DNA from: Hypericum androsaemum
Lineage: Eukaryota; Streptophyta; Magnoliopsida; Malpighiales; Hypericaceae
Direction: 5' to 3'
Assembly (NCBI GenBank): GCA_963995505.1
Contig: OZ023192.1
Coordinates: 8,043,001 to 8,107,000 of the forward strand
DNA: 64,000 bases
Both the position numbers and the translations under genes were made by a program. The notes beneath the pieces are model-generated. The model ran no database searches. It was given only the letters and a program-made list of their open reading frames with translations, and was not told the origin of the DNA. Below, one piece after another: positions 36,936 to 48,240 of the stretch (its first letter is position 1; the number at the start of each line of letters is the position of its first letter).

Positions 36936-37184
36936 TTCATGCGGTCAAGTCTCTTAGAAGATTCATCGAATTTAGGTATCAGAAACCCTAATTGTAGAAT
37001 TGGGGAAGGAGATAGAATTTGGGAGAAGAGATAGAGGTAGAAACATTCTGTTTCCTTTAGATTTCACAAATGTCAAGAATTGTTCCAATTATTCTTCCTA
37101 TCGACTACTTATACTACTTTGATCAATTACAGAATGATTACTCTAACTATTCAACTATTGCATTCTAGTACAACGTATGTTACA

Positions 37185-37698
37185 AGCTACTACCTAGACG
37201 CGAAGGCACTAGCTCTGAAACTGTATTGTTGTTGATGACTGTTATTTCAAATTAAGACCCCCTTCCTCATCCATCATCTACTGAGATCTTGCTTGGTCCA
37301 ATAATCCATTTCCCGACCATCGTTTAGACCAAGAAGAGGACCTGAAATGGCACAGCGACATTGTAGAGATCCTCCATCCGCACCAAGCTTGATGATGTCA
37401 TTATAAGATTGCCTCGGTTGCTCATCGTAACCCCAGCTACTATCCTACCTACTAAGCATGTCGTCGTCTACCCGGGATGCAAAAGCAATTCTCAAATACC
37501 TTTTACCGCTTGAGCTATGCTCATTGTTTTAATCAACAAAAATTTTCTCTGTCTAGAAGGATGATTATTTTGAGTGCAAGAGGTCTATAGGGATTTGTTG
37601 AGAATCTACGTCGCTTAGAGCAAGAATGGGGGCAAATTTATAAGTGTGAAAAATCTACCAACCTATAGCCTTAAGATTTTGGGTTGGATATAAAGATT
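37185..37698. other. Intergenic stretch; no gene
   Basis: Mixed-composition sequence between two retroelement remnants. Only short frames, nothing recognised. Confidence 0.45.
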
Positions 37699-37785
37699 TG
37701 ATGAGTGTGGAAACACTCTATCATCTATGTATGTTTTATTGTTAGTTTTCCAATGTTTCTAGTGTTTTTGTTTGTTATGTATAAC
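37699..37785 (+). repeat. Athila-type LTR 5' fragment fused to gag
   Basis: Begins TGATGAGTGTGGAAACACTC as in the full LTRs, then after about 90 bp switches straight into gag sequence (ATTGACATTGCCTCCTC). The rest of the LTR, the PBS and the gag N-terminus are deleted. Confidence 0.85.
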
Positions 37786-40262
37786 TTTCGCATATTAATA
37801 TTGACATTGCCTCCTCTATTCAAGCTCAATTGACTTTGTTGTCAAAGAAGGTGAACGATCTAAGCTTGAACAAAAATAATGTAGCGGTCGTGCAAACAAA
37901 TTGTGAAGTTTGTGGCAATGTTGGCCATGAGATGAACGAGTGTGCCATGTTGGGCTCTACTATGGAGGAAGTGAATTTTGTTAGTGGTCAAGGGCAAGGA
38001 GCAAATAGGATGGGAAACAACCCATATTCCTCTACCTACAATCCCGTTTGGAGAAATTACCCGAATTTCTCTTGGAGGGGAGGAAGTAGTGGAGATAACA
38101 TGACAATTGTTCCGGATAAGGGACTTCCTCTTCGCAATGCACAAAGTGGGCCTCCTCCGGGTTTCCAACCACGTTTTTCTTTGATGGAACGTATGGGAAC
38201 TATTGAGGAGAAGTTTGCAAAGATGGACAAATTCATGCAAGAAATTGGAGGAGTGGTTAGCCAACAAGGACAAATTTTGGCTGCCATAAATCAACAAGGC
38301 TCAAGGCAAAATAACTTAGAACAAATTCTTAAGGGTCAAGCAATCGCAATGCATAATATGGAGATGCAACTTGGACAAATAGCAAATACAAGTGCCCATA
38401 GAGAGTTCGGCTCTCTTCCAAGCTCCACGGAGGCTAATCCTCGAGGAAATGTGAGTGCAATTACCTTGAGGCGTGGAAAGGAAATCATTTCTCAAGAGAC
38501 GAGCCTAAAATTAAATGAAAACTATATGGAGGCCAATAAAAAAGAGAAGAATGCCAAGAAGAACAAAGAGGTAGAGAAAGAGAAAAGTCCTTTTGTTGAG
38601 ATTGAGGAGGAAGCAGAGTATGTGGCACCGCCACCAAAGATCCCTCCTCTACTATTTTCTCAAAGAGTTAAGAAGAAGAACATGATGGACGATAAATTTC
38701 TCGGCTTTATAGAGAACATGAAAAATATCCAAATTGATGTCTCTTTTCTAGAGATGTTGGATCAAGTTCCTCACTACTCCAAGTTTTTGAAGGAACTCAT
38801 CACAAAGAAGCGAAAGTGGGAAGATGGAGAGACGGTAGCCCTCACGGCTAAGTGTAGCTCTCTCATCTCCAAAGATCTCCCGACAAAGTTAAAAGACTCA
38901 GAGAGTTTTACTATTCCTTGTTTTCTTGGTGACGTTGAGTTTCCCAAGTATTTTTGTGATTTAGGCGCTAGCATTAACTTGATGCCTTTATCTATTTTGA
39001 GGAGGCTTGGCTTGTGTAAGGTGAAACCCACATCTATGCGTCTCCAATTGGCGGACCAAACCATAAAGAAACCATTTGGGGTCGTGGAGGATGTCTTGTT
39101 GAAGATTGATAAGTTTATCTTTTTCGTGGACTTTGTGGTGCTGGATTTTGATGAGGACAAGAGTTGTCCACTAATCCTTAGCCGGCCGTTTCTCAACACG
39201 GCATGTGCCTTGGTGGATGTGCATGACGGAAGATTAGTCCTCCGAATAGGGGAGGAGAAAGTAGAGTTCAAGATGTCCAATGCGATGTGTCACCCTCTTG
39301 ATGAAGGCGTGTGCATGAAGGTTGATGTCATGGAGGAATGTGTCCTCGAGTTTGGAAAGGAGAGCATATTGAGGATTGAAGTTAGAATGGACGAAGAGAT
39401 TCATGGAGAACAAGAAGAGGATGACTTGGAAGAGTTCGTGGGAGAAGCTGATAAAAAAAGTCTCCATGAGGATTTGGAGCTTGATTTGAAGTATCGTACT
39501 CCACTTTCCATCAAAAAGGCTCTAAGCTTGGAGTTGAAGAGCTACCCTCCCATTTACGATATGCATTCTTGAAGGATGGAGGAAGACTCCCCATTATCAT
39601 CTCCAACAAGCTCTCTAAGGAGCAAGAGGGGATGGTGCTAGGAATCATGAACAAACGGATTAAGGCCATGGCTTGGCAAATATCTGACATTAAGGGGATA
39701 AGTCCTGACATTGTTATGCATCACATCCACATAGAGGAGGGAGCCAAGCCGCGGGTGGATAGGTAAAGAAGATTGAATCCGAATATGAAAGAAGTTGTGA
39801 AGAAGGAGGTGATCAAGCTCCTAGAATCTGGCATCATTTATCCCATCTCGGATAGTGAGTGGGTAAGCCCGATCCATTGTATTCCAAAGAAATGAGGAAT
39901 GACTGTTGTGATCAATGATGAGGGTGAGCTCATTTCCACAAGAACTGTGACTGGATGGTGGGTATGCGTGGACTACCGAAAGTTGAATGCCGCCACACGT
40001 AAGGATCATTTTTCTCTTCCATTCATTGATCAAATATTGGAGAGAATTGCCAGGTATTCCCACTATTACTTCTTGGATGGGTACTCGGGCTACAACCAAA
40101 TGCAATATACCCAATGGATCAAGAGAAGACATCTTTCACTTGTTCCTTTGGTATTTTTTCTTATCGACAAATGCCTTTTGGATTGAGTTGTGCCTTGGCC
40201 ACTTTTCAACAGTGCATGACGGCTATCTTTTGGGGGATGAATGAGAAAATTATGGAGATCTT
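37786..40262 (+). pseudogene. Athila gag, protease and N-terminal RT
   Basis: A 580-codon frame (37830-39572) holds the CCHC-like knuckle C-E-V-C-G-N-V-G-H-E-M-N-E-C, the coiled segment EEKFAKMDKFMQEIGG, and protease FCDLGASINLMPLSI. A frameshift near 39550 leads to 39569-39766, then TAA (after RVDR), TGA (after PKK, 39893-39895), RT motifs VCVDYRKLNAATRKDHFSLP and FLDGYSGYNQ, another frameshift near 40110, and MPFGLSCALATFQQCM. It stops at KIMEIF, immediately before the catalytic MDD box, where the LTR begins. Confidence 0.9.
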
Positions 40263-41595
40263 TGATGAGTGTAGAAATACTCTATCATCTATGTATATTT
40301 TAGTGTTGATTTTCTGTTGTTTCTAGTATTTTTATTTGTTATGTAGTGATGTATTGTCATATTTTATGCTTTGAATATTTTAGTATAGTTCTCATGGTTT
40401 TCATTGCGTTTCATTCATATTTATTGCTAGGAGACTTTGTGGTGATGCGATGAGGATATTGGTACACTTTGGAGCATGTCAAAGGTGATTGGATCAGCCG
40501 TGAAGAATGGTGCACGATCGGGACCGTGACGACACTGGGCAGACTAACCTCGAGCGACTCAAATAAAGATAACTTTTGCATACAAAGTCTGATGGAGACG
40601 GGTGAAACAGTTCTAGAAAGAAGACATCTGTGGCTACAACTTTGTCTCAATGGTCTTCTTCAAATTCTAAGTCTAAGATGGTGAAAAATGCATACAAAAT
40701 TAAGCTTCAAATCTGAGAACTTGCCTAACTGAAATGGGCCGAAATTCATGAACTATTTTGGGCCCATTTCGGGTTTGTTCATGACTTTACATGGCTGGCA
40801 TTCCACTACCTCCCTCTTTCACTCTACTACCTCATCTCACCCACTCCACTACCTCATCTCACCCACTCCACTATCTCTCTTTTAAAAGGAGAAAGGAAAG
40901 TTGGCTCATTATAGTAGGGAAGCTTGTAGAGAAAACTTGGAGGAAGATGGTAGAGAAGCTTTAAAGAAACTTGAAGAAGGAGCTAGGAGGGAGCTCTTGA
41001 AGATTCGTTGAGCTTTCTTAAACTCCATCTTTACGTTCATGTTTAATTTGCATTGTTCAATGGATAATTTGTGTTATTTGATGAATATGTGTGAGTAGTT
41101 GATTTATGGGTTAGGTGCCTTGAAGGCATCTTCTTAGCCTATAGTTTAGTGGGGTTAAAATATTAAGGTTGGTGAACTAGTTAATGAGTTTAATACTTAA
41201 TCTTGATTGATCATCTTGATTATGAACTTGATTAATACTAATCACCGGGAGGGGTTAGGATTAATGGACCATTTAACTAGTTAATTAGTTACCTTTTGAT
41301 GAGGGATCTCATTAGGTAGTTAATTGTCCAAAGGATGATAGTTAAAATTGGTAATTAGTTAGATTAGATAGCTAATTAGTTACAGAAGTATGATTAGTTC
41401 AACTAAGCTTAATTAATGATCAATTTAGACTGATTAATGGTAGGAGCGTTAGTTAGTTGCTTTAGAAATACCTGGACCATAACATGAACTTAATAAACCC
41501 ATAGGCCATTTGGTTATCTAGGTTTCATTGGTACCAGGCCCACTCTTTCCTTTATTGTTTAAATCATCTTCTAGTTTAGTCGTTGTAGTAACCAT
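40263..41595 (+). repeat. Truncated Athila-type LTR inside pol
   Basis: Starts TGATGAGTGTAGAAATACTC directly after the MEIF codons and follows the LTR at 48241-49769 for about 1.33 kb. It ends near TTGTAGTAACC without the last 180 bases. Pol resumes at the segment equivalent to VISAPDW, about 125 residues downstream, so the junction involved a deletion and not a clean insertion with a target duplication. Confidence 0.85.
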
Positions 41596-43372
41596 CTTCT
41601 AGCTTCGATTATCTCTTCTCCGGATTGGAAGCTACCATTTGAGATGATGTGTGATGCAAGCGATATCGTATTGGGATGTGTGCTTAGTCAAAAGAAGGAG
41701 GGGAAGCTTCATGTCATCTATTATGCAAGTAGAGTGTTGGCGGGCGCCCAACTAAATTATACCACCACCGAGAAGGAGTTGCTTGCAGTCGTGTACGCAT
41801 GTGATAAGTTTTGACCATACTTACTTGGGTCGAAGGTGATAATCTACACAGATCATGCGGCTTTGAGGTACTTATTCTCAAAACAAGATGCTAAGCCGCG
41901 ACTTATCCGATGGATTTTATTGCTCCAAGAATTTGACTTGTCCATTAAGGATAAGAAGGGTTTGAAAAATGTTATCGCGGACCGTCTCTCTCGGCTAGAG
42001 AAAAGTGATGGAATGGAGACTCATGGAAAGATCAAAGAAGAGTTTTCGGATGAGGATTTGATGCTTGTTAATAATGTGGAGGCACCTAGGTATGCAGATT
42101 TTGCCAACTTCCTAATTGGAGGCATTGTTCCTATGGATTTGAGTTATCCCCAACAAAAGAAATTCCTAAAGGATGCTCAACTCTATGTGTGGAATGAGCC
42201 TTATCTTTTTAAGAAGTGTAGTGATAGGTTGCTTCGACGGTCCATTATGGATGAAGAAGTTATAGATGTTCTGGAGCAATGTCATAGTACCCCATATTCA
42301 GGTCACTATGGAGCGACAAGGACTGCATTGCGAGTCTTTGAATGCGGGTTTTATTGGCCCAACATTTTTAAGGATGCTCGTTCTTTTGTTGCTCAGTGCG
42401 ATCGATGCGAAAGGACTAGAAATATCTCAAAGTGGAATGAGATGCCGCTCTCTGGAATTCTTGAAGTGGAGCTCTTCGATGTTTGGGGGTTGGACTTCAT
42501 GGGACCTTTTCCAACCTCTTATGGTAACAAGTATATCTTGGTGGGAGTGGACTACATATCTAAGTGGGTGGAAGCTTGGGCATCACCAACCAATGATGCT
42601 AAGGTGGTCATTCGCTTTATCAAAAAGCTCATCTCAAGATTTGGAGTGCCAAGAGCTATCATAAGCGATGGCGGTTCACACTTTTGTAACCGACCATTTG
42701 AGATTTTATTGAAGAGGTATGGGGTCACTCACAAGGTTGCTACACCTTATCACCCCCAAACAAGTGGGCAAGTTGAACTATCTAACCGGGAATTGAAGAA
42801 GATCCTAGAAAAGGCAGTTGGAGGAGCAAGAAAGGATTGGGCAAATAAGCTTGACGATGATTTATGGGCATACCGAACTGCATTCAAAATGCCTATCGGG
42901 ATGTCGCCATACAAGCTTGTATATGGCAAGGCATGCCACCTCCCCGTAGAGCTAGAGCATCGAGCATTTTGGGCCAGCAAGACCCTAAATTATGACTACA
43001 AGAAAGTCTGTGAGCGAAGGGTATTACAACTTGAAGAGTTGGACGAAATCTGCGACATGACATTCGAGAGCTCTAGGCTTTACAAGGAGAAGACGAAAAG
43101 ATCACATGATGCCCACGTCATGAAGAAGGAATTCAAGGAGGGTCAACAAGTGCTACTCTACAACTCCCGATTGAGACTTTTTCCAGGAAAGCTCAAGTCA
43201 AGGGGGGTGGCCCGTTCAAAGTGTTGAGGATTTTCCCATTCGGAGCCCTCAAAGTAGAAAGAAGTGCTGCAGGAGTTTTCAAAGTGAATGGTCAAAGGTG
43301 CAAGATTTACTTTGGTGGCGATATTGAACGACGATCGAAAGTACAGTCCGTGACTTCACCCTCCGATGCATG
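41596..43372 (+). pseudogene. Athila RNase H and integrase
   Basis: RNase H: SSPDWKLPFEMMCDASDIVL, HVIYYASRVLAGAQ and TEKELLAVVYACDKF, then TGA (41812-41814). A 463-codon frame (41836-43227) carries [13 protein letters not shown], the integrase HHCC ([23 protein letters not shown]), the DDE core ([31 protein letters not shown]) and [16 protein letters not shown] frameshift near 43200 then shifts the C-terminal domain, which can be followed to [10 protein letters not shown] at 43372. All three catalytic integrase residues remain. Confidence 0.92.
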
Positions 43373-43749
43373 AAAAAGGGGAGTAAAGTCAAGCTAACGA
43401 CTATAACTTAGCATATATATATTTTTTAATTGTCTTTATAATGTGATTGTCTATATGTGTTTTTCATATTATGTTTGTTCTTATTCGGGGATGATTTTGA
43501 AGCATTAGTTCATACTTATGGGACCTCTTACATTTTGAAGGTGATCCGGACGGTTGGATGCTCGACGAGGGACACGGGGGGGCATAGCCCCTGTCCAAAA
43601 TTGGGATAGACCTGAAGAGAGGCCAGCGGCCGCAATTTTTCATCTCGAGTCAATTCTCGACAAACAGAGCTTCGAATACACACGCTCCTTTGGACAAACT
43701 TGACCATCAAGGCGAGGCCTATACACTGAGCCAACCAGCTCCGACCACC
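43373..43749 (+). other. pol-ORF3 spacer of the Athila relative
   Basis: 43373-43566 is homologous to about 21830-21995 (inverse) of the complete element (TTCTTATTCGG, GTTCATACTTATGGG). From about 43567 the sequence changes to GC-rich text not found in the complete element. Confidence 0.6.
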
Positions 43750-44535
43750 ACCTTCGATCATCGCTCACCGGAGTTCAGCCGCCGGCCGCCGCTCATCAAG
43801 AATTTCTGCCATTCCTCCGCGCACCGCAATGGCCACCAAAGCAAGCTCAAGCTATCGACGTTGGAAAACACCCGCTCCTAAATGCAGGAATGGAGCGACC
43901 GGTCCGAATCCTCTGCCACCTCCTTCGTCTCCACCACGTGAAGACTTGGTTGCCCAATTCGGGGTGCCCTTCAAGATATATTCTGCGCACGAGGGCGACA
44001 GGTATACTTCTTTGCGAAACCTTGATCAATTCCCGCATGCAGCTATTAATTGGATTCATATGAGCACTTTAGGAATTGATGTGAAGCTGAAAGCCGCAAT
44101 GAAACATTTGGTTGGGAAACATTTGCAAATAATCAAATTCCCACTGGTCTGTATCTGATACTTGTATTTTGCTGCACTTTGAACATAGCTGAGGACAACT
44201 CGTCCTTCACTGCTCGTTTATTTGGTAATTCCATTAAGGCAGATGAAGATGTCATGATAGAAATTTTAGGCCTTCGTAAGTCGGGTGAGAATCAATTAGA
44301 CTTTCTGGCGCATGGGGAAGCAGATAAGGAATGGAAAGCACTCACTCATTTTGACCATTACTTATCCAGTAAAGCACCTGCTGGTCTAATCTATGAACCC
44401 TATATTTGTGTGCTGCATCGTTTTATGTGTTTAGCCATTAATGGTCAGTTTGAGGAGAGTAAGGTAACTCGTACTCAACTGTACACCATTCATTGCATGC
44501 GAACCAAGAAATGGTTTAAATTTGGAGTTTTATAA
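43750..44535 (+). pseudogene. Athila ORF3, N-terminal half
   Basis: Frame 43829-44158 begins MATKASSSYRRWKTP and continues through a Pro-rich linker to YTSLRNLDQFPHAAINWIHM. After a short break, frame 44179-44535 carries EDNSSFTARLFGNSI, LTHFDHYLSSKAP, LHRFMCLAINGQF and TRTQLYTIHCM. This order and spacing match the conserved block of plant Athila ORF3 proteins (in my recollection the Pfam ATHILA / putative plant transposon protein group). At least one frame break is present. It ends abruptly at FGVL; a fitting C-terminal half starts at 54.93 kb. Confidence 0.7.
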
Positions 44536-46182
44536 GAGATGGGGTAAGTTTTCGATTTTTTGTTCTAGAAGGGTAGTTATTTTACCCGAGGGGTATTTTC
44601 GTTCTTTCAGGTGTCATTTCACCAGAGTTTTTTTGATGCTGGACCCAGGAACCTGAGAGTTATATTTTACGAAACTAGGAGGATGAAAAGAGGAGTTTCG
44701 GAATAGTAAAGACCCTAGTGATAAATTTATCAAATCCCAAGGATCTGGGGATAATTTACTATTTTCAAAACTATAAATTAAGTATGTTAATCAGTGGTTC
44801 CCCTTTTTTACAAATCTGTAATGCCATGCACCCTCGTACGCAGGGTGAGCATTCAAATTATCTGTATCCGAACTATCCGAAATTATAATTATCGAATTAG
44901 TAATTTTAGTATCCGAGTTCGAGTCCGAACTCTCTACTATCCGATATCTGATATCCAAAAAAATTTTGGATACGTATAATCCGAACTATCCATTTTTTTA
45001 AATATTTAAAAAATTAAGATGACTTGAACCAAAATCCATTCGATGCTCCAATGTTCAAACAAAATCCAACTATCTATCAACTAATTTTTATATTTGCTTT
45101 CCAATTTGTCTCCCCGCGTTATGGAACTTTTCTTGCTTTTGACAATTGTCTTTCTGGTCCCTGGGCAAATTACATTCTTGATCCTGCAACAAAATTAGTT
45201 AAAAGATCCAGAGGTAGGTTTTGTGCACTGTTGTTTTTTATGAGCTTTTAGTTTTTTTGTGGGCTTAAGGAGATTTATGAGCTTGAGATATTTTTAAATC
45301 GGAGATTTTGAATATTCAAAATAACAATTTTATTATCCGTATCCGCATCCGAGTCTGAAATTTTTATTTTGATTAATCGGAGTCCAAACTCAAAAATATC
45401 TGAATCTTGAATTCCAATTTTTTTTTGATATCGGATTCGGATAACAACATTAAACAATGACATGGTCCACAAATAAAACTACTAATATAGGGCATCTTTC
45501 GCCCCTCCTTAAAAAAAAAAATTACCACCGTGTCCTCTCCAAAAAACTATCATTATGATTGCCGACCATGAAATATTGCCAAACACTTTATAATTAATAG
45601 GGAAAAATGTTATTCGTGACGTTAGAAGATGATACGGATCTGCTAATATATAATCGCTGACAGGTTTTCCTACCGGTGTTAGAAGAGTTGACAAAGGCCG
45701 TGATCCCAATTTTATTACCTACACGACACCGACGGCAAAACCCAAAGATTGAAATTCAGAACTGCAAAAAAAAATCAATTCCCGAAAAAATGCTTCCAAT
45801 CCCCAATTTTGAGCAAATAACACATTTTGATTAATAGTCTAAATGATGAGCTGGAAAGCCGAGATGTTGCCCGGCTTGCGGGAATCTAAATTTTTGCCCG
45901 ACTTACGGGGAAAACGAAATTAATAATTCGTAAGCTGAGCATTTTCTCTAATTTATGGTCTCATAAGCCAGGACTATTATCTGGCTTATGGAACTACACT
46001 TCAATGGGAAAACTTTTCCAAAGTATCCCATATTGGAATTACTTTTTCTTTTTTACACCATTCAAGAAAAAGGCCATGTATTCAAAAAGCTCCCACGAAC
46101 TTATGACTAGGATCAATCTATTAAAAAATGCTTTTATCGATTATATTATCAGATATAACAAGGTTTAATGAATCAATTATTC
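44536..46182. other. Unassigned region with hAT-like end
   Basis: 44842 onward reads CAGGGTGAGCATTCAAATTA followed by repeated TATCCGAAC/ATCCGAG phrases, a pattern often seen at plant hAT-type element ends. Similar phrases recur inverted at 45335-45445, but no closing CACCCTG end or target duplication was found. The region 45850-46010 has several variants of the phrase CCGGCTTGCGG/CTGGCTTATGG of unknown meaning. Confidence 0.35.
45024..45214 (+). other. Exon-like fragment, unrecognised
   Basis: Open frame with a well-composed stretch FQFVSPRYGTFLAFDNCLSG followed by PWANYILDPATKLVKRSRG, ending at AGAG then GTAGGT, a plausible splice donor. No start, partner exon or family recognised. It may be a host gene fragment carried in a transposon. 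Confidence 0.35.
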
Positions 46183-46185
46183 AAT

Positions 46186-47376
46186 TGCGGGATAAAGAAG
46201 TACAAGAACATCAAGACTTCCCGAGATGAATTCGGAGTGGTCGTCCCAAGGTCGGCCTAGCAGAGAGGAGGAAAAAGTGCTAAACTAGAGCTATGCTAGG
46301 CTAGAGCTAGGAAAAAAAGGGTAAAGATAAGTAAGCAAGATTAAGTTGTTGTGTGTTGTGTTTGTGGCATTTTTCTTTTGTGCTCGAACCCTCTTTATAT
46401 AGAACGCCTTGACTTAGCCTCGGCCTCCAAAATAGGAAGAACTCTCATTAGGCCGTTCCAACTCAACTCGACCTAGAATAGGAAAATCTAAACCGACTCC
46501 CAAAATAGAGAGATCCGAACCCAAAAAGGAATGCCCAGACTGTGTCAGGCAAGCAACTACGGTCAAAATAGGAACAACTTTAAATCATGACCCGAGACTA
46601 GAAGATTCGATCCAACTTAAGAGAAACTCAAGTCGCAAACTTACTGAGGAAAAATCAGCTCCTGGTGCAGGAGACTATAAGTTGCATCATGCACCAGGCC
46701 AAGTCTCTGTCCTTGCACATTTGGTTAGCCGAGAATATCTTCACGACGGACCAACCTTCCAAAGCTCAAATGTCTCTGTCCTTGTACGCTCCCGAAGCCC
46801 AAATGTATCAGTTCTTGCACATTCGCATAGAGGGATCAATAGAAGCACCCCAGGCACCCTTATAGAACAGAGCACCTAGGTATACCTACTGTACCTACCG
46901 GAGAAGACCATGTAGGCGCACTTCATGCGTCTCCTCAAAATGAAGCGACCAGGCGCACATCATATGCCTCTGCGACCATGGACCTCCTTAGAATAAAGCG
47001 ATCAGACGTACCTCATGCGCCTTCCTAAAATGAAAGAAGCAGGCGCAACTCATGCTAACTCAGACCCTGCGCCTCCTCATAGTGAGACGACCAAGCACGT
47101 CTCATGTGCCTACCCAGCTCAAGTGCCTACCCGGCTCAAGTGCCTACCCAAAATGGGGACTTGAGGTGACCCAATATGAGACGTTCCAAGTTGAGATCCA
47201 AGATATCTCTCAAATCAAGACCCAAGGCGAGAGTCACAGGGCACGAGATATCTTAGGGCACGAGACCTCCAAGGGCATGAGACATCACAGGGCACGAGAC
47301 CTCTTAGGGCATGAGACATCCAGCGTACAAGACATCCCAAGGCATGAGACATCTTAGGGCAAAGACAACCAACAAC
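46186..47376 (-). repeat. 3' LTR of the Tat-like gypsy element
   Basis: About 1.2 kb. On minus it carries TTCTATATAAAGAGG (46390s) and GACGACCACTCC..., matching 52953-51857 in the same direction and 50782-51856 in reverse. The U3 part (47160-47360) holds a decayed 20-30 bp tandem repeat built on GGGCACGAGACATC. Confidence 0.8.
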
Positions 47377-47429
47377 GATAATGCTTCGGTATGACCAGAT
47401 GAGAAGCGTTGATGTCATCTTTCATCTCC

Positions 47430-48235
47430 GGCTTGACATCCTCTAGCTATAACATGATAAAGATGAGCATCTTCAAGAGGTCTAGGCCGTCGTCCTGAGG
47501 ATATACCCGGCCGACTTATAAGGGTGACAAGGTGTAGACCTTCAATCGCCTGGTCACCTTGCCTATTGCTTCACCCCACAAAATTAAGGGGGAGTACTTG
47601 CCCCCAGGTGTGGCACTAATCAGTCATAGGAAAAAAGAGATCTTCTGCTTGACCGACCTCATATACCAGGCAAACCGACCATCTACGTTGCTTTAGTCCA
47701 CCCTAATTAGTATCATGGTCTCATCGTAAAAGGCCGCCTATACGGTCGTGATCATGTTAGTCGGTCCGACCTCCTCATTCTCCTTATCAAGCTTCCGAAG
47801 GAACAACTGGAGAAATATATTCATGACTGCCCCATTGTTCATAAGAATTCTCTCGATCGACTTCCTAAAGGTATGAGCCATAACATAGAGAGGCTTGAGA
47901 TGGTTGCACTTCTTCTAGGTATGCCTCACAATGGTGACGCTACCATTAAAGTCTCCCACTATAGATATGACTGAAGACTTCTCTTCCATCTGAGGTTCAT
48001 TAGGATCTTCTTTGATCATGTCACCCCTGAAGTGGCTTGTCGGGTTAGACTTTGGCCCGAAAGTGACCGGCACCATGTTAATCAACACCATTTTTGGGAA
48101 ATCCCTAAACTTAACGTATCCAGTGTCAAGATCGACTGAGACCTTCTCTCCCTTCTGATCAATCTTGAACTCCTGGAGGTGACTTTCCTTGCTTTTCGCC
48201 TTAGGTACCTACTTACGGATCAACTTCTTATGTCG
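47430..48235 (-). pseudogene. Protease-region fragment of the gypsy element
   Basis: Translation of the minus strand, interrupted by several stops, gives FKIDQKGEKVSVDLDTGYVK, FPKMVLINMVPVTFGP, ISIVGDFNGSVTIVRHT, KKCNHLKPLYVMAHTF and RILMNNGAVMNIFLQLFLRK. The last is the protease strand with Asn in place of the catalytic Asp (NGA, not DTG/DNGA). This text is characteristic of plant gypsy polyproteins of the Tat group. No RT follows. Confidence 0.75.
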
Positions 48236-48240
48236 GTCAG

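Larger units (their letters stand above)
34233..37184 (-). mobile_element. Degenerate Ty3/gypsy element with about 217-bp terminal direct repeats
   Basis: Direct repeats 34233-34449 and 36968-37184 share GAATTTAGG, CCCTAATTGTAGAATTGGGGA, the RAACATTCTGTTTC segment and TACTTTGATCAATTACAG. Between them the minus strand holds gag and protease remnants with several stops. Reverse transcriptase, RNase H and integrase are absent, so an internal deletion is likely. The repeats are taken as LTRs, but their TG/CA edges are unclear on the left, and no target duplication is evident. Confidence 0.65.
37699..44535 (+). mobile_element. Broken plus-strand Athila relative
   Basis: Contains, in order: the first 90 bases of an Athila-type LTR (TGATGAGTGTGGAAACACTC), gag from before the zinc knuckle, protease, RT up to the strand before the catalytic box, a truncated LTR (40263-about 41595), RNase H and integrase, a spacer, and the N-terminal half of ORF3. 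The 5' leader, first half of gag, RT catalytic segment and ORF3 end are missing here. Protein text is close to the 17.6-29.2 kb element but clearly distinct. Confidence 0.85.

Noticed and set aside
36974..36988. AGGTATCAGAAACC, similar to a tRNA-Met PBS on the plus strand
   Set aside because: It lies inside the direct repeat, and the gag/protease of that element is on the opposite strand; probably coincidence.
38774..39280. 168-codon minus-strand frame
   Set aside because: Antisense shadow of the plus-strand protease region.
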